Assembly (NCBI GenBank): GCA_903883645.1
Contig: CAISBR010000021.1
Location: 1-64,000, forward strand
DNA: 64,000 bases
From: an uncultured Myxococcales bacterium
Lineage (GTDB): Bacteria > Myxococcota_A > UBA9042
Direction: 5' to 3'
In this document: in pieces, positions 57,592 to 64,000 of the stretch
How positions within the stretch are numbered: position 1 is the stretch's first letter
Layout: each line of letters opens with the position of its first letter
Notes under the pieces: generated by a model
What the model saw: only the letters and a program-made list of their open reading frames with translations
Told to the model about the DNA's origin: nothing
The model's database searches: none
Made by a program: the position numbers and the translations under genes

Positions 57592-59052
57592 TCAGGGCGG
57601 CGGGGTTGGCGGAGCGGGGGCGCGCAGACCGGCGCGGTCACACTGTTGCAACAGGCGCGAGCAAGCGGCCTGGTGGGGGTCAAGTTCGCTACATTGCAGA
57701 GCTTTGCTACACGCAAGCCGCCGCTGCTTGCGACCCCAAGCCTTGCTGCCCGCCTGGGCGAGACGGGCGGCCTGGCTCGTTTTCCACGCTTGCTCGGCTT
57801 GCTCGAGCCGCCCGTTAAGGTCGCCGCACACCGGCGCGTCGCGGGCCAAAGCGTGGCACTGTGCGACCACTTTGCGCACGGAATCAAACTGCTGCAGTTG
57901 CAGCGCCGCCGCGCCCCGCGCCAGCACGGGAGCCAAGCGCACTTCGAGCGCCGCCTGTTCGATGTGCCGGCAGGCCGGACGCTGTGGGTCCATCAGCTGG
58001 CAGCGGTACAGCGCCGCCTCGATCGTGGGCAGGTCGCCGCGCGCCGCCGCCTGCAGCGCCAAGGTCCGTTGTTGCAGCACAAAGGTATCCACGATCTCGC
58101 CGTAGAGGGCGGTGCAGGCCGGCGCCGGCAGTCGACACACCTGCTCGCACGCGCGCGCTTCGGCCGCGGCCCGCAGCAAATCACCCTGATTACGAAATGT
58201 TTGGGCCTTTTGGCGCAGTGCTTCTTGTTCGGCAGTCAGGCGCGCCACCAGCTGGGCGCGGGCCCGCTGCACCTGCGCCGCTCGCGCCGTATCGGCATGT
58301 AGCATCAGCCAACTGTCGAAGTCGTCGAGCTCGCCGCGCGCGATAACCAGGGTTGCCGCGTGCTCCGGCGTCGGGGCGACTGGCTGCCCGGTACCGGCCG
58401 TGTAAGAGGCTGTGGCCAGCGGCCATTGGTACGGAAACATGTTGCGCGGCAAGGTGTTTAGAGCTAGCTCGACTTGGCCGGCAGTGTCGGTGGCTACGAC
58501 CACTTGGCCACGGTCGCCGCGAAACGTGATCGCCAACTGGCGCCGCGGCTCGCGCTGGCAGGCCACGGACTCGCTGTGGTCCAACTGCTCATCTACGGGC
58601 AAAGGCTCGACTTCGCGGTGGCTGCCCCGCCGTGCCAACAGGCCCAGATCGACCGCCGTCGGTATGGCTAATGCTAGACCTGCGGCGTGCCAAGTTCGGC
58701 TAGCAACTAGAGAAAGTGCGCCAGCAGTGGCCGCTTCGCCCGCCCAGGCCAGCCACGCCCAAGGCGAGGTGCGCTGCTCGAGTACCCGCTGCCGCTCTAG
58801 CCGTCTGCCCGACTCGACTAGGCAGCGCTGCTGGCGCCAAGCTCGGGCGTGAGCCACCAAACCATCGATATCGACTGCAAAAACATTCTCTTCGGAGTTG
58901 GCGATGGCGACGCTACGGGCAAACGCTTCTACGTGCGAGGTGCGGACCGACTCGACCGACTCGCTCGGTAGCAGCCACGCACAGCCGGGAGCTGTCACTG
59001 TGATCATCGCGCAAAAAAGCGCGAAATACCTTATGGTTGCAGAGCTTGCCAC
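57592..59052 (-). CDS. helical exported protein, possible lipoprotein
   Basis: The most plausible start is a GTG at 59052, 22 bases inside the upstream toroid gene. It gives 486 residues with an N-terminal signal (IRYFALFCAMITVTAPGC). An ATG at 59007 would leave a signal too short. After a hydrophobic stretch near residue 110 the protein is helical and rich in Arg, Gln and Cys: CEQVCRLPAPACTAL, CQLMDPQRPACRH, CHALARDAPVC and CSKALQCSELDPHQAACSRL. The Cys pairs occur once per helical repeat, suggesting TPR- or Sel1-like units held by disulfides. No family recognised. Confidence 0.62.
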   Translation of the reverse strand: MASSATIRYFALFCAMITVTAPGCAWLLPSESVESVRTSHVEAFARSVAIANSEENVFAVDIDGLVAHARAWRQQRCLVESGRRLERQRVLEQRTSPWAWLAWAGEAATAGALSLVASRTWHAAGLALAIPTAVDLGLLARRGSHREVEPLPVDEQLDHSESVACQREPRRQLAITFRGDRGQVVVATDTAGQVELALNTLPRNMFPYQWPLATASYTAGTGQPVAPTPEHAATLVIARGELDDFDSWLMLHADTARAAQVQRARAQLVARLTAEQEALRQKAQTFRNQGDLLRAAAEARACEQVCRLPAPACTALYGEIVDTFVLQQRTLALQAAARGDLPTIEAALYRCQLMDPQRPACRHIEQAALEVRLAPVLARGAAALQLQQFDSVRKVVAQCHALARDAPVCGDLNGRLEQAEQAWKTSQAARLAQAGSKAWGRKQRRLACSKALQCSELDPHQAACSRLLQQCDRAGLRAPAPPTPPP

Positions 59053-60302
59053 AGTAGTGACGGCTGCCCGAGCACCTCGCCCACAACCATGGCGAACCAC
59101 AGAGTGGGTGCGGCTGCCGGCGCTAGGGGGAAGTCGGTCGCCCATCGCGGCGAGTACACCAAAGGTAGGCCGCCGCTGCAAGCGAGCTCAAGGTGCGGCT
59201 GCAGCGCAGCACGGGCCCTCTCGGGCTGCCCGAGGCGCTGCCAAACCAGCGCAATGGCAAGACTTCCTTCGACAAACCAGGTGTCAGGCTGCCCCGGCAC
59301 GTAGGGCACATAGGCCGGCCAGCCCAGCACTTCGCGGCGGTGATGCGCCTCGACCCACGCCAAGGACCGCTCGGCGCGCTCGGGTCGGCCGCGGGCCACG
59401 TCCCACAAGGCCGCCCAGGTTCCAGAAGCATCGAGCGCACTTATGGGGTCTTGTAGGCCATTGGCAAGGCCCTCGGCGTAGCGGCCCTGGGCCTCGCGCC
59501 ACAGCTGGTTGTCGCTCGCTGCAGCGACTCGATTCGCAGTTTGCAACAGCTTATTACTGTTAATGATTCTTGGCACTTTCGCCGCGGCCATCAGCGCAAA
59601 CCAAGCGTCGATTTGATGTTCGGTGGCGGCAAATTCGGCCGGCCAGTCGGGCTCAAAGTGGGCACCGTTGCGCCACCGTCCGCGGCCGGCCAGCACCAGA
59701 TCAGTATCAGAATCAACTTGCAAAAGCAGCCAGTTCAGCCCCTTGTGCAGCACCGCAAGCGCGGCCGGATCGTCGCCGCGTTGCTGATATACGGCCAGGG
59801 CGTAGAGGCACCAGGCCACGGCACCCGTGCGCACATAGCCGGCGTTGTAGTAGCCATCACCCTGGGCCGAGAACGAAAAACCCCAGGACCCGTCTTGGTT
59901 TTGCAGGGCCTCGAGCGTCTGCGCCAGTCCGCGAGCCAGCGTCCGGTCGCCCCGCTGCGTCGCCCACAGCAGCGCCAGCGCTTGATCGTAGACAAAAGTG
60001 CGGTGGCTGAGTTGGGCAAACCCGGCGTCTGCACCGGCAAAACGCTCGGGATCGGGGTACGACAGCACCGCCTTGCTCCCGATGGCAATCGGCCCCAAGC
60101 GCAGCGGGCGAGCTCGGCCATCGGCCGCCGTGTCGTAGGCCGGGCCGGGGGTGAAGTCGACAAAAGTCAGAGAATTGTTGGCATTTAATAGCAGCTGCGT
60201 GGCATTGGGCGCTTGGCAGGGGCCAGAGGTGGGGCGGTGCAGCTCCGCCGCGCAACTGCACAAGCTGCACAGTGCCGCGTACGCGAGGGTGCATCTCCGC
60301 AT
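59031..60302 (-). CDS. lipoprotein with predicted alpha/alpha-toroid fold
   Basis: A 423-residue protein with a possible lipobox LCSC (Cys17). The mature part has repeated helix pairs with aromatic loops, such as HRTFVYDQALALLWATQRGD, LEALQNQDGSWGFSFSAQGD and YYNAGYVRTGAVAWCLYALA. The WCLYALAVY-type segments are seen in alpha/alpha-barrel glycoside hydrolases and cyclases. QNQDGSW recalls QxxDGSW motifs of terpene-cyclase-like toroids, but those enzymes' DxDD acid motif is not evident. It directly follows the GT2 gene (16-base gap), which supports a role in polysaccharide handling, perhaps as hydrolase or binding protein. Catalytic acids could not be assigned. Confidence 0.72.
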   Translation of the reverse strand: MRRCTLAYAALCSLCSCAAELHRPTSGPCQAPNATQLLLNANNSLTFVDFTPGPAYDTAADGRARPLRLGPIAIGSKAVLSYPDPERFAGADAGFAQLSHRTFVYDQALALLWATQRGDRTLARGLAQTLEALQNQDGSWGFSFSAQGDGYYNAGYVRTGAVAWCLYALAVYQQRGDDPAALAVLHKGLNWLLLQVDSDTDLVLAGRGRWRNGAHFEPDWPAEFAATEHQIDAWFALMAAAKVPRIINSNKLLQTANRVAAASDNQLWREAQGRYAEGLANGLQDPISALDASGTWAALWDVARGRPERAERSLAWVEAHHRREVLGWPAYVPYVPGQPDTWFVEGSLAIALVWQRLGQPERARAALQPHLELACSGGLPLVYSPRWATDFPLAPAAAPTLWFAMVVGEVLGQPSLLWQALQP

Positions 60303-60318
60303 TTTGCTTAAAAGGAAG

Positions 60319-62805
60319 CTACTTGGCAGCGTCGATCACCCGCGCCACCAGCGGCGCATAGATGTGCCACAGCAGGCGCGCCTCTTCGGGCATAAAGTGG
60401 ATCGCCGCCAGCGCCGAGCGCACCGCCGGCACGCCCGAAAGCCAAGGCGGCCCCAGCGTTTCTTGCCCATCCGCCATATCGCCGCAGATGTAGGTGTGCT
60501 TGTAGTCGTTGTCGTGGATGATGGCCGGAAAGCGCTTGGGAATTCCAAATTTACCCATCAACTTGTCGCCCGCCGGCAGCACGTTGAGGGTAAAGTCGGC
60601 CCGCACTTGCTTGGGGTCGTCGGCGGCATTGATGTCGAACCAGTAGCCAAACGGCACCCGCACATCGCCTACCACTAGCGTCATGGCGTCGGCCTCAATG
60701 TCGAGATCTTGCTGCAGGCACAGCACGCGGCCATCCTCGTGAATCAGCAAAACACCAGGCCCCACAAGGCTATACGGCGCGCCCGTCTCTTGCGACCAGC
60801 GGTTTTGCACCCACTTGGCAATCTCGCGGTCGTCGGCAAAATCGTCGACATGGCGCCCGGCCCAACCACTCCACTTCAGTCCGAACAGTTTTTCGACGCG
60901 CACGCGCACGGCATAGTCGGTAGGGGTAGCAAACGTGTTGAATTCGCCAAAGATTCGTCCGCCCCTTTGCACAAAGGCTTCCATGACCGTCGCTTCGTCG
61001 GGTGTCACGCCGCCGTAGATCTTTTGCGACAGCTCTAAGTGCGCCACCGGCCGGGGGAATGAGTCGTAATCGTCGCGATAGACGCCGTAGGTATCGGCCA
61101 AGATCAGCAGATTCTTGTCGCGCAGATCCGCTTCGCTCAGGTCGTGCGCCTTGTGCGTCTGCGGGTCCCAGCCGATGTAGTCTACGGTGGGGTCCCACAA
61201 GAACTGTGACCTGGGCGGCGGCACCTTGGCCTGCGACAAAAGCCACATCAGCCGGGCGTGCTCGCGGCTATTGGTAAACGGCACCGTCTTTGACACAACT
61301 GCAGGCCGCGCCAGCGGTTTAGGCTTGAGCAGCCACGCCACCGGCATGCCCACAACGGCCGCAATCAGCAGCGTGGTGATCACCGGCAGCAGCCGCGACT
61401 GCCGCCCCTGCGCCGCCGTGCCACCAAAACCCAGGCGGGTCATGCGGCCCCAAGTCTTTTCGCCGCGCACGTACTTCCACAGGCCGCGCAGGCGGTACCA
61501 CAAGATCAGCTGGCGGTAGCCCATGTTTTCGAGCAGCGCCACGAGCACCAAGCGCCACAGATCGCCGGGCTTGCGGTAAAACGACAGGGTCAATTCTTCT
61601 AGGAAAATCGAACCTAGCGACAGCAAGAAGCCGACCAGCACCGCCAGCAGCAAGAACGCCAGGGCAAACCAGGGGTCGATCACGCCGGCTACCGCGGTGA
61701 CCACAAAGTAAAAGTAGCCAAAGAGCTCGACAATCGGCCCGACCAGCTCGAAAAGCACGAAGAAGGGCACCACCACCAGACCCACCGCGCCGTAGCGACG
61801 GTTGAAGATCATTTGCCGGTGGCGCCACAGCGTATCGGCCAGACCGCGCTGCCAGCGATCGCGCTGATTGCCCAGGATTTTCATCGACTCGGGCGCTTCG
61901 GTAAAACTGATGGGATCGGGCAGGTGCACGATCGCCCGGCCTTGCATCCACGACGGCACCTGGTGGCGCAGGCGCGTGACCAGCTCCATGTCTTCGCCGA
62001 TCGAGTCGTGGGCATAGCCGCCGGCCACCACCACCGCGGAGCGCCGGAACAGGCCAAAAGCGCCTGAAATGATCAGGTTACCGCCCATGCGATCCCAGCC
62101 CAGGCGACCGACCAAGAAGGCGCGCAGGTACTCAATCACCTGAAAGCGGGCGATCCACGACGAGGGCAGCCCCATCTCGACCACTTCGCCGCGCTCGACT
62201 TTGCAGCCATTGGCCAAGCAGATCGTGCCGCCCACGCCGACGACGTCGACATCCGACAAGAACGGTCGCACCAGCCGCAGCAGTGCGTCGGGTAGGATCA
62301 GCGTGTCGGCATCGATGGCACACACCAGGGGGTAACGTGCAGCATTTACGCCACAATTGAGCGCATCGGCCTTGCCGCCATTCTCTTTGTCGATGACGAT
62401 CAGCTTCTTGTACAAGCCCGAGCGATACACCGCGCGGATCGGCTTGCACGGCAGATCGAGGCGCAGATCGAACGGCACCGCTTCGAGCGCAAAGGCCTGG
62501 CGCAAAACCTGCATGGTCTTGTCTTTGCTACCGTCGTTGACCACCAGCACTTCGTGTTGTGGATAGCGCAGTTGTAGCAGCGCGCGCACCGACTCAACGA
62601 CCGTGCGCTCTTCGTTGTGCGCCGGGCACAGGATCGAGATGGGCAGGGTGGCGCGGCCGCGACTGGCCACTGACTCAGGCGCCGAGCCTTCGAGATCGCG
62701 CCGCACCTGGATGACGCCGACGATCGCCGACACAAACAGCGCGATATAGCCCGCCGTCAGCGTCACGAAGTACAGCAGCACCAAGATGTTTAGCAGCTCA
62801 ACCAA
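60319..62805 (-). CDS. processive GT2 glycosyltransferase (cellulose-synthase-like) with C-terminal extra domain
   Basis: An 828-residue protein. Membrane helices frame a GT2 domain with all processive motifs: VVNDGSKDKT, the DxD-type CAIDADTLI, the acid SIGEDMELVTRL and the QxxRW motif NQRDRWQRGL. After a set of C-terminal helices and a further helix (LLPVITTLLIAAVVGMPVAW) comes a soluble domain of about 310 residues. It contains LILADTYGVYRDDYDSF, VQRGGRIFGEFNTFATPTDY and VVGDVRVPFGYWFDI, and looks like an alpha/beta fold of glutamine-amidotransferase type without an obvious catalytic Cys. The GT2 half should extrude a beta-linked polysaccharide. The role of the fused domain is unknown. A HEAT-repeat membrane protein is encoded just upstream. 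Confidence 0.88.
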   Translation of the reverse strand: MVELLNILVLLYFVTLTAGYIALFVSAIVGVIQVRRDLEGSAPESVASRGRATLPISILCPAHNEERTVVESVRALLQLRYPQHEVLVVNDGSKDKTMQVLRQAFALEAVPFDLRLDLPCKPIRAVYRSGLYKKLIVIDKENGGKADALNCGVNAARYPLVCAIDADTLILPDALLRLVRPFLSDVDVVGVGGTICLANGCKVERGEVVEMGLPSSWIARFQVIEYLRAFLVGRLGWDRMGGNLIISGAFGLFRRSAVVVAGGYAHDSIGEDMELVTRLRHQVPSWMQGRAIVHLPDPISFTEAPESMKILGNQRDRWQRGLADTLWRHRQMIFNRRYGAVGLVVVPFFVLFELVGPIVELFGYFYFVVTAVAGVIDPWFALAFLLLAVLVGFLLSLGSIFLEELTLSFYRKPGDLWRLVLVALLENMGYRQLILWYRLRGLWKYVRGEKTWGRMTRLGFGGTAAQGRQSRLLPVITTLLIAAVVGMPVAWLLKPKPLARPAVVSKTVPFTNSREHARLMWLLSQAKVPPPRSQFLWDPTVDYIGWDPQTHKAHDLSEADLRDKNLLILADTYGVYRDDYDSFPRPVAHLELSQKIYGGVTPDEATVMEAFVQRGGRIFGEFNTFATPTDYAVRVRVEKLFGLKWSGWAGRHVDDFADDREIAKWVQNRWSQETGAPYSLVGPGVLLIHEDGRVLCLQQDLDIEADAMTLVVGDVRVPFGYWFDINAADDPKQVRADFTLNVLPAGDKLMGKFGIPKRFPAIIHDNDYKHTYICGDMADGQETLGPPWLSGVPAVRSALAAIHFMPEEARLLWHIYAPLVARVIDAAK

Positions 62806-62829
62806 CGAAACGCTCCTATGATTGACTAG

Positions 62830-63936
62830 TTATAGTGTAGATGCCGCGCCGCCCAGCGGCCCTTGGTCCACGGGCATCAGCCGGGCCTCGGCCAGCGAAC
62901 TCTGCGCCCACGTGTTGCCGTTGGCCGCCGCCGAACGCAGCGCCGCCATGCCCGGCTGGCCGCATTTCATCAGCGCGAGCGCGGCGTTATGACGCACCCA
63001 CTCCGCTTCGTCGTCGAGCACTCGGGCCAGTGCCTGCACCGTCGCTGGGCTAGCCAGCACGCCCGCCGCTTTCGCCGCCTCGGAACGCACCTGCCAACGC
63101 TCGTCTTCTAGTGCGGCAATCAGCACTTGTGCCGTCGACGGCTCGCGCAGCTCGGCCAGTGCCCGCAGCGCGTCGATCCGTACCTCCGTCTCGGAGTCGG
63201 TGACGGCGGTAACGATTGTATCGAGCCCCTGGCGCTGGCGGGCTTGCCCCAGACTCGCCACACAAACCTGGCGAACCTCAGGCACTTGCGACCCTGCCAG
63301 GGCGATCACTTCATCCGTCGGAAAGGGCCGGGCGTTGCTCAGAGAGTCGATGGTGCGCATCCGATTGAGTCGCCCGTCGGTCGCGACCACCGGCAGGGCG
63401 ACCAGGGCCTCGTCGGCGCGCCCCAAATTGCACAAGGCCTCAAAGGCCCCCAGACGCACATCGGGCACGCCGTCGCGCACCATCTTGTCGAGCAGGCCGG
63501 CCGGATCGCCCAGCGCGCGTGCCTCGCGAATCACCCGCAGACGCTCCCACGGCCGCGCCGCCGCATTGGCACGAGCCTCGGGCACCAGCCCCGCCGCAGT
63601 AAAGAGCTGCGCAAACACCGGATCACTCTGATCGCCGCCACCGCCGGCATATTCGGCCAACTCCGTCAGCAGCCGCCGCTGTTGATCGCGCGACAAGGTG
63701 GTCAGGGCCGCCAAGCAGTTCTGCAGCGACTCGCGCTCGTTCTCAGGCTGCATGCGACTAATGAGATCGATCAGGCGATTCTTGACCGCGGCATAGAGCG
63801 ACTGCCGGCGCATGGTCGACGACCGCACCCACAGCATCGCCACCAGCGCGACCATCACGGCGATCAGCTCGAGCACCACAAAAACCATGATAACCAGCTC
63901 ACTTAGCGTCAGCTGATGCCAATCGATGTTTAGCAC
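62830..63936 (-). CDS. membrane-anchored HEAT-repeat protein
   Basis: The GTG at 63936 (VLNIDWHQLTLSELVIMVFV) has GAGG upstream and was preferred; a GTG at 63984 would add 16 residues, and the first start could even lie further upstream. The 368-residue product has one N-terminal transmembrane helix (about 12-36). HEAT-type repeats follow (VRLGAFEALCNLGRADEALV, VRIDALRALAELREPSTAQV, LIAALEDERWQVRSEAAKAA, VLDDEAEWVRHNAALALMKC). It lies 24 bases before the GT2 gene and probably forms a cytoplasmic scaffold for that enzyme, as accessory proteins do in other polysaccharide synthase systems; this is inference. Confidence 0.82.
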   Translation of the reverse strand: MLNIDWHQLTLSELVIMVFVVLELIAVMVALVAMLWVRSSTMRRQSLYAAVKNRLIDLISRMQPENERESLQNCLAALTTLSRDQQRRLLTELAEYAGGGGDQSDPVFAQLFTAAGLVPEARANAAARPWERLRVIREARALGDPAGLLDKMVRDGVPDVRLGAFEALCNLGRADEALVALPVVATDGRLNRMRTIDSLSNARPFPTDEVIALAGSQVPEVRQVCVASLGQARQRQGLDTIVTAVTDSETEVRIDALRALAELREPSTAQVLIAALEDERWQVRSEAAKAAGVLASPATVQALARVLDDEAEWVRHNAALALMKCGQPGMAALRSAAANGNTWAQSSLAEARLMPVDQGPLGGAASTL

Positions 63937-64000
63937 GGCAGCACCTCGCTGCGCCGGCGGCAACTCATAGGCGGCCTCGCACACTTAGCGTCGATTCGGT

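Overview
The window is GC-rich, densely packed DNA, with many 1-4 base overlaps of the GTGA, ATGA or TAATG kind. It is almost certainly chromosome of a diderm of the Myxococcota / former Deltaproteobacteria type. The evidence is an outer-membrane and TonB apparatus, many lipoproteins with Ala/Asp-rich or Ala/Lys-rich tethers, short CGDGxC cysteine motifs, and PEGA, GYF_2, HEAT and TPR proteins. This placement rests on protein style only; no rRNA or tRNA gene was seen. Housekeeping genes (rho, pheS, pheT, murC/murD-like) argue against a plasmid or phage.

Layout. 1-5.9 kb: minor type IV pilus genes (PilW-like fragment, PilX-like, a VWA/propeller PilY1-like protein), a small exported protein and a cupin. 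5.9-13.9 kb: aldo/keto reductase, GYF_2 protein, a polytopic glycosyltransferase-like protein, then a translationally coupled DUF58 / transglutaminase / metallo-beta-lactamase cluster. 13.9-17.8 kb: rho with a long pyrimidine-rich leader, a sugar-nucleotide epimerase and a Cys/Met PLP enzyme. 18-29 kb: a sigma-54 activator, a sigma-54 promoter with twin palindromic upstream sites, and nine co-directional genes for an envelope-spanning uptake system (PstS-like binding protein, lipoproteins, OprP-like porin, ExbB, ExbD, TonB, TonB-dependent receptor). 29-39.4 kb (minus strand): two GT4 glycosyltransferases, an alpha/beta hydrolase, pheT, pheS, a double-parvulin lipoprotein and an unknown cytoplasmic protein. 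39.5-46.9 kb (plus strand): a run of envelope proteins (TPR protein, lysine-free PLP-fold-like protein, two lipoproteins, rhomboid protease, thioredoxin-like protein, TPR-like membrane protein). 46.9-64 kb (minus strand): MurD and MurC-like ligases, HEAT lipoprotein, NERD/UvrD-type helicase, DUF2723 membrane protein, kelch-like lipoprotein, PEGA protein, and a polysaccharide-type module (processive GT2 fused to a large extra domain, an alpha/alpha-toroid lipoprotein, a membrane-anchored HEAT protein).

The strongest candidate for an undescribed system is 17,893-29,034. A sensor-less sigma-54 enhancer-binding protein lies directly upstream of a good GG-N10-GC promoter. Two near-identical palindromes sit upstream of that promoter, 41 bp (about four helical turns) apart. 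The operon that follows joins a PstS-like binding protein and a phosphate-porin-like barrel to a dedicated ExbB-ExbD-TonB motor and a receptor that itself carries a TonB-C-like domain. Phosphate or another oxyanion is the likely substrate, but this is inference. Other points of interest are the rho leader with three copies of a C-rich 15-mer, a 348-residue protein with no lysine that resembles a PLP aminotransferase, and a MurC-like ligase with a divergent P-loop.
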